A DNA stretch of 64,000 nucleotides from an uncultured Roseobacter sp. (GCF_947491795.1 NZ_CANLKW010000008.1:1-64000), one strand, 5' to 3'. Positions 28,934 through 37,965 are shown, numbered from the stretch's first letter. Numbers and translations: made by a program. The notes: generated from the letters alone by a model not told the origin.

Positions 28934-29961
28934 TGGATTGGCTCCTTGAGAGATACGGGACGACCCGTGCGGATGCTTTCGTCAGCGGCAAGACAAATCG
29001 CCAGAGACTGCACAGCGTCGTTCATGTGGCGGGTCAGGTCGATGTTTTCCCCGATGGCGCGGAGCATATAGGCCTGCTCGGCATCGCACAGTTCCTGGTG
29101 ACCGGGTTCGTCAGGCATTTCAATGGTTTCGTCGCCACCCGGGCGATGTACAAGGATGCCGCCGACCTTTGTGTGGCCGTCAATATCTGCTGATGCGCCC
29201 TTGTTGCCATCGGTGATCGAGACCGAGCCGTTGGGCGATATGATGTCTTTCACAAAAAACGCGGTCTCGGACATCATCGGGCCCCACCCTGCCTCGTACC
29301 AGCCGATGGACCCATCCTCGAAAACAACCTGAAACTGGCCGTAATTGTACATGTCATCCGCAATCTCATCCGACAGGCGCAGCCCCATCCCATGCACGCG
29401 CACAGGATCGGCGTCGGTGATCTGGCACATCACGTCGACGTAATGCACACCGCAATCGACAATCGGGCTGGTGGTCCGCATCAGCGCCTTGTGGGTTTCC
29501 CACTCGGCACCGGACGATTGCTGGTTGAGGTTCAGGCGGAATACATAGGGCCCGCCGAGGCCGCGCGCCTCGTCGATCAGGCGCATCCAGGAAGGGTGAT
29601 GGCGCAGGATGTAACCGACAACCAGTTTGCGGTTCAGCCTTTGGGCCGTCTCCACCACGCGGCGGGCATCCGCGACGGTGGTAGCAAGTGGCTTTTCCAC
29701 AAAGACATGCGCGCCCGCTTCCATCGCAGCACAGGCAAAATCCGCATGGCTGTCGGAATAGGTTGCGATGACAACCAGATCCGGTGCAGCTTTCATGCCC
29801 TCTTCGAAACTTGAAAAGCGCGGGTAGCCGGCCAGGGCACCAGGCAGGTCAACCTCTGACCGGTTCACCAGCCCGACGATTTCCGAGGACGGATGGTGGT
29901 GATGGGCCAGAGCATGGGAGAGCCCCATATTGCCGAGACCTGCAATCAGAACACTGGTCAT
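28930..29961 (-). CDS. Gfo/Idh/MocA-family sugar oxidoreductase
   Basis: A 343-residue NAD(P)-dependent dehydrogenase. I chose the ATG at 29961, which overlaps the permease stop (ATGA). The longer open frame to 30156 has no start signal. The Rossmann motif is VLIAGLGNMGLSHALA, and the family signature EKPLATTVADARRVVE appears near 90-105. The C-terminal half is the usual beta-sheet domain. Members oxidise or epimerise sugars, inositols or amino-sugar derivatives. Its place inside an amino-sugar importer operon suggests that it modifies an imported sugar, but no specific substrate is evident. Confidence 0.88.
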   Translation of the reverse strand: MTSVLIAGLGNMGLSHALAHHHHPSSEIVGLVNRSEVDLPGALAGYPRFSSFEEGMKAAPDLVVIATYSDSHADFACAAMEAGAHVFVEKPLATTVADARRVVETAQRLNRKLVVGYILRHHPSWMRLIDEARGLGGPYVFRLNLNQQSSGAEWETHKALMRTTSPIVDCGVHYVDVMCQITDADPVRVHGMGLRLSDEIADDMYNYGQFQVVFEDGSIGWYEAGWGPMMSETAFFVKDIISPNGSVSITDGNKGASADIDGHTKVGGILVHRPGGDETIEMPDEPGHQELCDAEQAYMLRAIGENIDLTRHMNDAVQSLAICLAADESIRTGRPVSLKEPIQ

Positions 29962-30797
29962 TTGACGGCTCCGGATGTGAGGCCACGGATCAGTTGCCGC
30001 GAAAAGATCACATAGAGCACCAGCACCGGCAGGATCGCCATGGAGAGTGCCGAGAGCACCGCGTTCCAGTCGGTGACGAACTGACCGATAAAGACCTGAG
30101 ACCCCAGCGTGAGCGTCTTGGACTCCTCGGCCGGGGCCAGGATCAGCGGGAACCACAGGTCGTTCCAGATCGGGATCATATTGAACACCGCAACGGTCGC
30201 CATGGCAGGCCGCACCAGCGGCAGAACAAGCTGAAAAAAGATCGCATATTCGCTGAGACCGTCGACACGGGCGGCGTTTTTGAGATCATCAGACACCTGC
30301 CGCATAAATTCGCTGAGAATAAAGACCGCGAGCGGCAAGCCCTGTGCCGTGTAAACCAGGATCAGCGCCCAGAGCGTGTTCACCAGACCACCCGCCACCA
30401 TCATTTCCAGAATGGCCACCGTGCCGATACGGATCGGGATCATAATGCCAAGCGCCAGATAGAGCCCCATCAGGGTGTTCCCTTTGAAACGGTATTCCGC
30501 CAGCGCAAAGGCCGCCATGGCCCCGAAAAGCAGCACAAAGAACAAGGAAGCGACCGTCACGATCATCGAGTTCTGGAAGTAGAGGAAGAAATCGCCCTGC
30601 TTCATCACGGTCTGATAACCGATCAGTGAAAAACTCTCGGCATCGGGCAACGCCAGCGGTTCGCGAAAGATCGCCTTGCGGGTCTTGAAGCTGTTAATCA
30701 GGATCACAAAGACCGGGAAAAGCGCTATCAGCGTATAGAGGATCAGAGCGCCATGCATGGCCCAGGTATTGAACGGGTTTGTGCGGGCATTGTTCAT
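29958..30797 (-). CDS. sugar ABC importer permease, MalG-type
   Basis: A 279-residue inner-membrane subunit with six predicted helices, starting MHGALILYTLIALFPVFVIL after a short cytoplasmic lead. The ATG at 30797 follows GTGAGGATGATGAG; a longer open frame to 30863 is unlikely. The EAA loop that docks the ATPase reads DDLKNAARVDGLSEYAIFFQ. It follows the MalF-type permease by ten bases, and the two should form a heterodimer with the ATPase at 27935-28933. Confidence 0.92.
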   Translation of the reverse strand: MNNARTNPFNTWAMHGALILYTLIALFPVFVILINSFKTRKAIFREPLALPDAESFSLIGYQTVMKQGDFFLYFQNSMIVTVASLFFVLLFGAMAAFALAEYRFKGNTLMGLYLALGIMIPIRIGTVAILEMMVAGGLVNTLWALILVYTAQGLPLAVFILSEFMRQVSDDLKNAARVDGLSEYAIFFQLVLPLVRPAMATVAVFNMIPIWNDLWFPLILAPAEESKTLTLGSQVFIGQFVTDWNAVLSALSMAILPVLVLYVIFSRQLIRGLTSGAVK

Positions 30798-30807
30798 CTC
30801 ATCATCC

Positions 30808-31722
30808 TCACATCTGATACCGGCGCATCCGGGTCTGGATGCCAAAGAGGTAAACACAGACACCGATCAGGATGATCGCGAACATGCCGCTGGCAATCGC
30901 CGATCCCATGTGCGGATCGCCCAGCTGCAACTGAAATCCGAAAAAGGTGCGGTACATGAAGGTGCCAAGGATATCGGTCGAGAAATCCGGGCCGGCAAGC
31001 GCGCCCTGGGAGGCATAGATCAGGTCAAAGGCGTTGAAATTGCCCACAAATGTCAGGATTGAGATGATCCCGACAGAGGGCAGGATCAGCGGCAGTTTGA
31101 TCTTCCAGAAAGCCGAGATGCCGGTAATGCCATCCACTTCGCCCGCCTCAATGATTTCCTCGGGGATCGACAAAAGGGCGGCATAGATCAGCATCATCGG
31201 GATGCCGACAAACTGCCAGACAGAGATCAGCGCCAGCGTTGTCAGCGCGTATTCTTCCCTGCCCAGCCAGGGCGCAAAGAGCGATTTGAGACCGACGAAA
31301 TCCAGCATCGAGGGCGCGATGCCCCATATCGGCGACAGGATCAGTTTCCACGCGAACCCCACGATCACAAAGGACAGGATCGTCGGGATAAAAATGGCCG
31401 AGCGATAGAGTGCTGCAAAGCGCAGCCGCGGGTGGCTCAGGATGGCGGCGAGTGCCACGCCGATCGGGTTCTGCACCAGCATGTGCACGATGAAAAACCA
31501 GAAATTGTTTCCAAGTGCATTCCAGAACTGCTCAGACCAGATCGGATCAAAGAACAGCGTGCGGAAATTGTCGAGACCGACATAGATCCGTTCCTGATCC
31601 ACTTTGCTGTAAAGCGCCAGTCGCAGCGTGTTGAACAGCGGAAAGATCATGATGGCGGTGTAGACCAGCACGGCGGGTGCCAGGAACACAGCGATGTGCC
31701 AGCGTGTACGAGCGCGTTGCAT
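30808..31722 (-). CDS. sugar ABC importer permease, MalF-type
   Basis: A 304-residue permease with six helices (first at about 9-30, VFLAPAVLVYTAIMIFPL). The EAA loop is EIIEAGEVDGITGISAFWKI followed by KLPLILP. It pairs with the downstream MalG-type permease. It is separated from the binding-protein gene upstream by a strong hairpin at 31741-31766, which fits lower expression of the membrane parts than of the binding protein. Confidence 0.92.
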   Translation of the reverse strand: MQRARTRWHIAVFLAPAVLVYTAIMIFPLFNTLRLALYSKVDQERIYVGLDNFRTLFFDPIWSEQFWNALGNNFWFFIVHMLVQNPIGVALAAILSHPRLRFAALYRSAIFIPTILSFVIVGFAWKLILSPIWGIAPSMLDFVGLKSLFAPWLGREEYALTTLALISVWQFVGIPMMLIYAALLSIPEEIIEAGEVDGITGISAFWKIKLPLILPSVGIISILTFVGNFNAFDLIYASQGALAGPDFSTDILGTFMYRTFFGFQLQLGDPHMGSAIASGMFAIILIGVCVYLFGIQTRMRRYQM

Positions 31723-31740
31723 TTGGGAATCTCCTGAAAA

Positions 31741-31766
31741 GTCCGGGCGGAAAAGGCCGCCCGGAC
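31741..31766 (-). terminator. GC-rich hairpin after the binding-protein gene
   Basis: Perfect 10-base arms (GTCCGGGCGG and CCGCCCGGAC) around a 6-base loop. There is no T-run, so it is more likely a partial terminator or an mRNA-stabilising hairpin between binding-protein and permease genes. Confidence 0.6.
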
Positions 31767-31785
31767 AAGGCAGTAACGGGAGGGG

Positions 31786-33039
31786 TTACTGCTGTGGTTC
31801 GTACCAGCTTGCGAGGCCCTGTTGCAGGTCAGCGCCCAGTTCCTCGGGCGAAGATGTGCCCTTGATGGCCGCAACGGATGCGCCCCAGGTCTCGTTTTCG
31901 AGGTTGGGTGTTCCGCGCGACAGGATCTGGTAGGTGGAGCGGATTGTGCTTTCGCACTCACCCCGCCAGCCAACGATTTCTTTGGCCAGAGGATCGGACA
32001 GTTCTACCGGTTCTTTGGACAGCGGAAAGAAGCCGGGCAGAGCATTGCCGAAGATCGATGCAAACTCGGGGCTGCCGACCCATGCAAGGAAGGTCCTGGC
32101 CGCCTCCGGATTGTCGGTCGCGGCATTCATGCCGATGCCGATGTCCGTGTGGTCAGAAATGTAGCAGGTGTCACCTGCATTCTGCACCGGCGGTTTGAAG
32201 GCACCCATTTCGAAATCGGCCTGGGCGTTGAAGCCCGAAATTTCCCAGGAGCCTGCCGGATAGATCGCGGCGCGACCGAGCGTGAACAGGTTCTGGCTGT
32301 CAGGGTAGGTCTGCGCTTCATAGCCGTCGCCCAGATATGCGCCCCACTTCGCCAGCGTCGCATAGGGTGCGGTCCAGGCTTCATCTGTCAGTTTCTGCTC
32401 GCCCGCGATCAGCGCACGGCGTCCTTCTTCGCCCTTCCAGTAGTTCGGGCCGATGTTGTTGTACCCCATCGTGGCCGCTTCCCACTGGTCATTGGTGCCC
32501 ATGGCCATGGGGATGTAGTTGCCGTCTTCTTTGAAGGCTTCGAGCACAGCAAAGAATTCGTCCTCGGTGTTTGGCACCTCGACACCGACTTCGGCAAAGG
32601 CGTCTTTATTATAAATAAAGCCGTGAATAACCGAAGCCATCGGCACACAGAATGTGGCGCCGCCGTCATCTGTCTGCCAGGCCGATTTGGCAACATCCGA
32701 GAAGTTGCCCATCGCGTCCATGTCGTCGAGGTCCGCAAGGTGCCCGGCCTCGAACAGCGCCAGCGAGGCGTCAAACGGACGGCAGGTGATGATGTCACCG
32801 GCAGAGCCCGCATCCAGTTTGGAGTTCAGAACCGCGTTGTATTCAGCCGGTGCCGATGGAGTGAAGTTGATCTTGATGCCCGGATTCTCGGCCTCAAATG
32901 CCGGAATGATCTTGTCCTGCCAAAGCACCAGATCGTCGTTGCGCCAGCTTTCAATTGTCAGCGTGACGTCCTGCGCCATGGCGCTTGTGGCGGTGAGCGC
33001 AGTGCTCAGCAGAGCCAGTTTCAGCGTGTTGCGGGTCAT
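31786..33039 (-). CDS. periplasmic sugar-binding protein of the ABC importer
   Basis: A 417-residue solute-binding protein of the MalE/UgpB type. I chose the ATG at 33039, preceded by GGGAGGATACAAAAA. The signal peptide (LKLALLSTALTATSAMAQ) ends near residue 23. The mature start DVTLTIESWRNDDL and the later YPAGSWEISGFN region are typical of family-1 sugar-binding proteins. It is the second gene of the leftward operon after murQ. The ligand is inferred from neighbours to be an N-acetylated amino sugar or a small oligosaccharide. Confidence 0.9.
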   Translation of the reverse strand: MTRNTLKLALLSTALTATSAMAQDVTLTIESWRNDDLVLWQDKIIPAFEAENPGIKINFTPSAPAEYNAVLNSKLDAGSAGDIITCRPFDASLALFEAGHLADLDDMDAMGNFSDVAKSAWQTDDGGATFCVPMASVIHGFIYNKDAFAEVGVEVPNTEDEFFAVLEAFKEDGNYIPMAMGTNDQWEAATMGYNNIGPNYWKGEEGRRALIAGEQKLTDEAWTAPYATLAKWGAYLGDGYEAQTYPDSQNLFTLGRAAIYPAGSWEISGFNAQADFEMGAFKPPVQNAGDTCYISDHTDIGIGMNAATDNPEAARTFLAWVGSPEFASIFGNALPGFFPLSKEPVELSDPLAKEIVGWRGECESTIRSTYQILSRGTPNLENETWGASVAAIKGTSSPEELGADLQQGLASWYEPQQ

Positions 33040-33077
33040 TTTTTGTATCCTCCCAGATTGCAACGAAATTGTTGTTT

Positions 33078-33965
33078 TTAAGCCGTGCGCTCCAAAGCGG
33101 GGCGCAGATGTCCTTGTGTTTGCGTAAGCCGTTCACGGGCGGCTTCACGTGCCAGTCCGCTGGCCGCCATCAGAACCGCCGTTTTGACGTCGCCATCGGC
33201 CGCATCGAGCGCTTGTTGCGCGGCAGCTTCCGGCACGCGCGCGATCCGCGCGACAATCCCGCAGGCACGCGCGCGCAGTTTCATATTGTCGGCATGTACA
33301 TTGACCATCATGCCGTCATGCACGTGGCCGAGGTGCACGGCCATCAGCGTGGACAGCATGTTGAGCGCTATTTTCTGCGCTGTGCCCGCCCCCATCCGGG
33401 TCGATCCGGACAGAACCTCGGGCGGCGTTTCCAGCAGAACGGCGTGATCCGCCAGGTTCAGCAACTCAGAGCCCGCATTGTTCGCGATCCCGATCACTGT
33501 CGCGCCCTTCGACCTGGCGATTTGCGCTGCGGTCACGGTGTAAGCCGTCGATCCGCTGGCAGACACCGCGATCACACTGTCCTTTTCAGTCAGCTCCGAC
33601 AAAGCAGCCTCAAGTCCGTTTGTGTCATCCTCTGTACCGCCCGGCATCTCAACGCCCGACGGCAGGCCACCTGCCATGTGAATGCGCAGCTGTGCGGCAG
33701 GGATTGAAAAGGTTCCACCCAGCTCCTGCGCGTCGGCCGCAGCCATAAGCCCGGAGGAGCCGGCGGCGGCGTAATGCAGACACCCGCCCGCAGCTATTGT
33801 GCGCGCCATCGTTTCGGCGCCGGCGCAGATTGCGTGAATTGCGTGCGGAACAGTTGCCGCGGCAGAGATCTGCCCCGCCGCAAGAAGGGATGCAATCTCG
33901 GCTGGAGGACGTCTGTCCAGCCCGGCAGCACCTTCATTCAGCAGTTCGGTCGTTTTCGCTGGCAC
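33078..33965 (-). CDS. murQ: N-acetylmuramic acid 6-phosphate etherase
   Basis: MurQ removes the lactyl ether from MurNAc-6-phosphate to give GlcNAc-6-phosphate. I chose the GTG at 33965 (295 residues) because GAGGGAGA lies just upstream and the length equals the family norm; an ATG at 34010 would add 15 residues with no family counterpart. The SIS domain is clear (AAGSSGLMAAADAQELGGTF, then ISVSASGSTAYT-like sequence, read here as IAVSASGSTAYT, and SGSTRMGAGTAQK). The C-terminal UBA-like part is present. First gene of the leftward operon, divergent from the kinase gene. With nagA and the deaminase it completes a route from MurNAc to fructose-6-P. Confidence 0.9.
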   Translation of the reverse strand: MPAKTTELLNEGAAGLDRRPPAEIASLLAAGQISAAATVPHAIHAICAGAETMARTIAAGGCLHYAAAGSSGLMAAADAQELGGTFSIPAAQLRIHMAGGLPSGVEMPGGTEDDTNGLEAALSELTEKDSVIAVSASGSTAYTVTAAQIARSKGATVIGIANNAGSELLNLADHAVLLETPPEVLSGSTRMGAGTAQKIALNMLSTLMAVHLGHVHDGMMVNVHADNMKLRARACGIVARIARVPEAAAQQALDAADGDVKTAVLMAASGLAREAARERLTQTQGHLRPALERTA

Positions 33966-33992
33966 ACGATTCTCCCTCAGGTTCAGATCAAC

Positions 33993-34130
33993 ATACCTTT
34001 TAAATACCATTTGTCTACCATTTATTTTTTCGCCCCAGTTTCGCCACAATTCATGCAGTTTTCCGGTGTAATTCAGATATTTGGTATTAATTAGGGCTTT
34101 GAATTATGTCAAAGGTATTATAAGGGTATC
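33993..34130. promoter_or_regulatory. divergent control region with 11-bp-phased ATACC/GGTAT boxes
   Basis: ATACC occurs at 33993 and 34004 and CTACC at 34015, each 11 bases apart. On the far side GGTAT occurs at 34083, 34114 and 34125, the last two again 11 apart. The boxes are reverse complements, so the spacer between murQ and the kinase gene is flanked by opposing phased arrays. The likely binder is the GntR regulator at 35002-35757. No binding is proven. Confidence 0.5.
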
Positions 34131-34133
34131 TAC

Positions 34134-35015
34134 ATGACAGATTCGATTAAGACCCCGGTCCTTGCCATCGATGGCGGCGGAACACGTTGCCGCTTTGCAC
34201 TCAAGAGTGCGGACCGGTGTGTCGTCGCCGAAGCAGGCCCGGCCAACGCATCAACGGATTTCAGCAATGCTGTTCGGTGTCTTCGGAATGGAATCGACAC
34301 GCTGGCACGGATGGCGGATACGACGGCTGACGCACTCTATGGCCTGCCGGCCTTTGTCGGACTTGCGGGAGTGACCGGCGCAGATGTGGCTGACCGGCTG
34401 GCCGCCGCCCTGCCCCTGCGCAACGCGCGCTTTGCCGATGACCGGCTCGCTGCGCTGCGGGGCGCTTTGGGACGCGGTGACGGATTTCTTGCGCATTGCG
34501 GGACAGGATCGTTCTTTGCGGCGCAGATCAATGGCGCGGAACGCTTTGCCGGGGGCTGGGGCGCGACCCTGGGCGATGAAGCCTCGGCTCAATGGGTCGG
34601 ACGCAATGCGCTGACACAGCTTTTGCGGCAGGTTGACGGATTTGCGCCGGCATCTCCATTGTTGACCGATTTGTTGGACCAGTTCCGCGATACTGAAAGC
34701 GTGGTTGAATTCGCCCGGAGTGCGGGACCGTCCGCCTTTGGCGCTCTTGCACCCGGCGTTACGTCCCATGCCACTAACGGCGATACGGTTGCTCAGGCGA
34801 TCTTGCAAGCGGGCGCAGACCACATCGCGTCTGATCTCAGACAGATGGGATGGAAGCCGGGCATGACCGTTTGCCTGGCTGGCGGGATCGGTCCGCATTA
34901 TGCGCCCTGTCTGCCGGATGAAATGAACACGGACCTCATCAAACCGCAGGGGGAGCCGCTGGATGGTGCAATTGCCCTGGCGCAGGAGAAGGACATGACA
35001 CATGGACATTGCTGA
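34134..35015 (+). CDS. BadF/BadG-family N-acetylhexosamine kinase
   Basis: A 293-residue ASKHA-fold kinase. The phosphate-1 motif LAIDGGGTRCRFAL is at residues 9-22. GTGSFFAAQ and GGWGATLGDEAS give the second phosphate and sugar-binding segments, and VCLAGGIGPHYAPCL gives the adenosine motif. This family includes the GlcNAc kinases of animals and many proteobacteria. In this locus it most likely phosphorylates GlcNAc and/or MurNAc at O6, feeding murQ and nagA. The 3' end overlaps the GntR gene by 14 bases. Confidence 0.88.
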   Translation: MTDSIKTPVLAIDGGGTRCRFALKSADRCVVAEAGPANASTDFSNAVRCLRNGIDTLARMADTTADALYGLPAFVGLAGVTGADVADRLAAALPLRNARFADDRLAALRGALGRGDGFLAHCGTGSFFAAQINGAERFAGGWGATLGDEASAQWVGRNALTQLLRQVDGFAPASPLLTDLLDQFRDTESVVEFARSAGPSAFGALAPGVTSHATNGDTVAQAILQAGADHIASDLRQMGWKPGMTVCLAGGIGPHYAPCLPDEMNTDLIKPQGEPLDGAIALAQEKDMTHGHC

Positions 35016-35757
35016 GTTCCTGCGCCCCGAAGGATGGCTGAGCCGGTCCGCCGGTCCGCGGTACGTACAGTTGCGCAGGCGGCTTGAGGCAGGGATAGAG
35101 GACGGCATCCTGACGCCAAACTCCTCACTGCCCCCGGAACGCGAGATTGCCGAAATCACTGATCTGTCCCGCGTCACCGTGCGCAAGGCCATTCAGGAAC
35201 TGGTGCGCGAAGGAACTGTGGAGCAACGCCAGGGATCAGGCTCCTTTGTGCGCGAACCGGTCGCGCGTGTGGAACAATCGCTGTCGCAACTGACCTCTTT
35301 CACCGAGGACATGCAGCAACGCGGCCTGCAGACCACGTCAAAATGGCTTGAACGGGGTATTTTTATGCCCTCTCCGGATGAAGTGCTGACCCTGGATCTT
35401 GCCCCGGGTGACCAGGTGTCGCGCATTTACCGTCTGCGTGAGGCCGGTGGGCGGCCAATGGCGCTGGAACGTGCCGCCCTGCCGCTTGATATCCTGCCGA
35501 ACCCGACTGCGGTAACGACTTCGCTCTATGAATTGCTCGCGCAGTCGGGTGTGCGCCCGGTCCGTGCCGTTCAGAAAATTTCCGCCATCAATCTGGAAGC
35601 GACAGAAGCGGACCTGCTGAACGTCGCCGAAGGCACAGCGGGCCTGCGCATCCAGCGCACCTCTTATCTGCAAAACGGGCGCGTCGCCGAACTGACCCGA
35701 TCCATTTATCGCGGCGATGCCTACGATTTCGTGGCCGAACTGCGCCTCTCTCATTGA
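35002..35757 (+). CDS. GntR-family regulator (HutC/UTRA type)
   Basis: A 251-residue regulator. An N-terminal winged HTH (YVQLRRRLEAGIEDGILTPN, then LPPEREIAEITDLSRVTVRK, and VEQRQGSGSFV) precedes a UTRA effector domain (from about 85; LAPGDQVSRIYRLREAGGRP, LERAALPLDILP, LRIQRTSYLQNGRVAELTRS). UTRA members in amino-sugar loci sense GlcN-6-P or GlcNAc-6-P. It lies inside the kinase-deaminase-nagA operon and is the natural candidate to act on the phased boxes between murQ and the kinase. Confidence 0.92.
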   Translation: MDIAEFLRPEGWLSRSAGPRYVQLRRRLEAGIEDGILTPNSSLPPEREIAEITDLSRVTVRKAIQELVREGTVEQRQGSGSFVREPVARVEQSLSQLTSFTEDMQQRGLQTTSKWLERGIFMPSPDEVLTLDLAPGDQVSRIYRLREAGGRPMALERAALPLDILPNPTAVTTSLYELLAQSGVRPVRAVQKISAINLEATEADLLNVAEGTAGLRIQRTSYLQNGRVAELTRSIYRGDAYDFVAELRLSH

Positions 35758-35770
35758 AAAGGCAGCTCAG

Positions 35771-36799
35771 ATGACCTCTGACACCACCCTCATGCGCCAG
35801 GAAATCCTGGAGATCCCCGATGCCGTCGACCGTCTTCTGTCCCACGGGGGCGATGACATCCGCGCAGCGGCCACGGCTGCCCGCCAGTTGGATCCGGACT
35901 TTCTGCTGTCGGTCGCGCGCGGCTCGTCCGATCACGCCTGCACCTACCTGAAATATGCCAGCGAACTGGTACTGCGGCGTCCTATGGCTTCGGTCGGGCC
36001 GTCCGTGAAATCCATCTACGATGTCGACCTGCATGCAAAGGGCGCGCTGTGCCTGTCCGTCTCGCAATCGGGGATGAGCCCCGACATTGTCCGCATGACG
36101 AAATCCGTTACCGAAGGCGGCGGCATGACCGTGGCAATCACAAATGATCCGGCCTCTGATCTCGCGCATGTGGCCTCGAACACGCTGGCAATCCACGCGG
36201 GCCCCGAACTCAGCGTTGCCGCGACAAAAACCTTTGTCACCTCGCTTGTGGCCGGGCTGTGGCTCATCGCCGAGATCAGGCAGGATGCCGGTCTGATCGC
36301 CGCAATCCAGGCCCTGCCCGCCCATCTGGCAACCGCCACCGCCTGCGACTGGTCTGAGGCCGCTGCGGCAATGGACGGACGCTCTCTGTTCACGCTGGGC
36401 CGTGGCCCCTCCTGGGCCATTGCAAATGAAGCAGCGCTCAAGTTCAAGGAAACATGTCTGATCCACGCCGAAAGCTATTCTTCGGCCGAAGTGCTGCACG
36501 GTCCGGTCTCCATCGTCGAGCAGGGGTTTCCGGTTATTGCCTTTGCGGCTGGTGACGCCGCCGAAAGCAACCTGGCCGAGGTCGCAGACGCGCTGACCGA
36601 CAAAGGAGCGAAGGTTTTTGCGACGTCGACAAAAACCAATAAAGCAACTTCGCTGCCCCATACGCGAACCGATCACTGGCTCACCGACCCGATTGCGGCC
36701 ATTGTGTCGTTCTATGGCATGGTTGAAACGGTGGCCTGTGCCCGGGGTATCAACCCTGACACGCCGCGCCACCTCAGGAAAGTGACCGAAACCGTATGA
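35771..36799 (+). CDS. SIS-domain glucosamine-6-phosphate deaminase (NagB-II type)
   Basis: 342 residues from the ATG at 35771; the frame is open to 35717 but those codons overlap the GntR gene. Two SIS domains are visible: SVARGSSDHACTYLKY, ISQSGMSPDIV-like sequence (here SVSQSGMSPDIV), and in the second half LFTLGRGPSWAIANEAALKF with HAESYSSAEVLHGPVS. It matches the isomerising deaminase half of GlmS without the glutaminase domain. NagB-II enzymes convert GlcN-6-P to Fru-6-P and ammonia. ATGA overlap with nagA supports coupling. Confidence 0.88.
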   Translation: MTSDTTLMRQEILEIPDAVDRLLSHGGDDIRAAATAARQLDPDFLLSVARGSSDHACTYLKYASELVLRRPMASVGPSVKSIYDVDLHAKGALCLSVSQSGMSPDIVRMTKSVTEGGGMTVAITNDPASDLAHVASNTLAIHAGPELSVAATKTFVTSLVAGLWLIAEIRQDAGLIAAIQALPAHLATATACDWSEAAAAMDGRSLFTLGRGPSWAIANEAALKFKETCLIHAESYSSAEVLHGPVSIVEQGFPVIAFAAGDAAESNLAEVADALTDKGAKVFATSTKTNKATSLPHTRTDHWLTDPIAAIVSFYGMVETVACARGINPDTPRHLRKVTETV

Positions 36800-37965
36800 C
36801 ACCTGCGACGATCACATTCACAGGCGGACGCATTTTTGACGGTAAACACCTGAACGACGCGACAGCCGCGCGGTTTCGGGATGATGTGTTTGTGGGAATG
36901 GTGCCGGACGCAGAGATTGCCGCAGATGACAGGGTCATTGATCTGGACGGCGACATCCTGTCACCCGGTTATGTCGACCTTCAGGTCAACGGCGGCGGCG
37001 GAGTCATGTTCAACGATGACCCATGCATTGAGACTCTGGCGCAGATCGCCAGCGCGCACCGGTCGCTTGGTTCAACCGCGATCCTGCCCACACTGATCAC
37101 GGATCGCCCGGAAAAAACCTCTGCCGCTATTGAGACTGTGCGGTCAGCCCTTCGCAAGCGTGTTCCGGGCATCGCGGGGCTGCATCTCGAAGGGCCGCAT
37201 CTGTCGCTGGCCCGCAAAGGTGCGCATGACCCGGCCCTGATCCGGCCCATGAATGACGCAGATCTTGATCAGTTGCTTGCCGCCCGTGCCGGCATTCCCG
37301 CTCTGAAGGTCACGATTGCACCCGAGAGTGTTACCCCCGCTCAGGTCAGGAAACTGACCCAGGCGGGCATCATCATTTCGCTCGGCCATTCGGATGCGGA
37401 TTTCAACACATGCTGCGCCTACGCGAATGCCGGCGCGACCTGCGTGACACATCTGTTCAACGCGATGAGCCAGATGGGCAACCGTGAGCCGGGTCTTGTC
37501 GGCGCGGCACTGGAACTGGGTGCGCTCTCTGCCGGGCTGATCGCGGATGGCATTCACGTGCACCAGGCAACAATGCGTGCCGCCTGGAAAAGCAAAACCG
37601 GACCGGGCAAAATCTTTCTTGTCAGCGATGCGATGGCCGTGGCGGGAACGGAGCATACGCGTTTTTCCCTCAATGACAGGGAGATTTCCCGCACCGATGG
37701 CCGGCTGACCCTGGCAGACGGTACACTCGCCGGAGCAGATCTGGACATGACCAACGCGCTGCGCGTACTTGTCACCAGCATGGGCGTCGATCCCGAGGCA
37801 GCGCTGCGGGCCGCCACATCCGTTCCAGCGGCCATAATTGGCCTGCAGTGCGGGTTGGTACCCGGAGAAACCACCCTTGCCGACATCAACCGGATATCCG
37901 GCGCCCTGACGGGGTTGCGACCGCTTGATACCATGTCAGACCCGCTGCAATCGACCTCCCCGTAG
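36796..37965 (+). CDS. nagA: N-acetylglucosamine-6-phosphate deacetylase
   Basis: A 389-residue amidohydrolase that removes acetate from GlcNAc-6-P. Family marks in order: ITFTGGRIFDG, ILSPGYVDLQVNGGGG, LHLEGPHLSLARKGAHDP with the metal-binding Glu, LGHSDADFNTCCAYANAGAT with a metal-binding His, VTHLFNAMSQMGNREPG with the next His, and LVSDAMAVAGT with the catalytic Asp. It is the last gene of the rightward operon. A short CCCCG-TAG-CGGGG stem at 37958-37970 spans the stop codon and could be a weak terminator. Confidence 0.95.
   Translation: MTPATITFTGGRIFDGKHLNDATAARFRDDVFVGMVPDAEIAADDRVIDLDGDILSPGYVDLQVNGGGGVMFNDDPCIETLAQIASAHRSLGSTAILPTLITDRPEKTSAAIETVRSALRKRVPGIAGLHLEGPHLSLARKGAHDPALIRPMNDADLDQLLAARAGIPALKVTIAPESVTPAQVRKLTQAGIIISLGHSDADFNTCCAYANAGATCVTHLFNAMSQMGNREPGLVGAALELGALSAGLIADGIHVHQATMRAAWKSKTGPGKIFLVSDAMAVAGTEHTRFSLNDREISRTDGRLTLADGTLAGADLDMTNALRVLVTSMGVDPEAALRAATSVPAAIIGLQCGLVPGETTLADINRISGALTGLRPLDTMSDPLQSTSP

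Noticed and set aside
29784..30629. 281-codon open frame on the plus strand opposite the MalG-type permease
   Set aside because: Composition is Q/H/R-rich, typical of the antisense of a hydrophobic gene.
31822..33081. 419-codon open frame on the plus strand across the sugar-binding-protein gene
   Set aside because: It is a mirror of a clear signal-peptide binding protein and its sequence matches no family.
34251..35192. 313-codon open frame on the minus strand opposite the BadF kinase
   Set aside because: Antisense to a recognisable kinase; no start signal or domain.
35588..36802. 404-codon open frame on the minus strand opposite the SIS deaminase
   Set aside because: Antisense shadow in GC-rich DNA; the plus-strand product has clear SIS motifs and operon overlaps.
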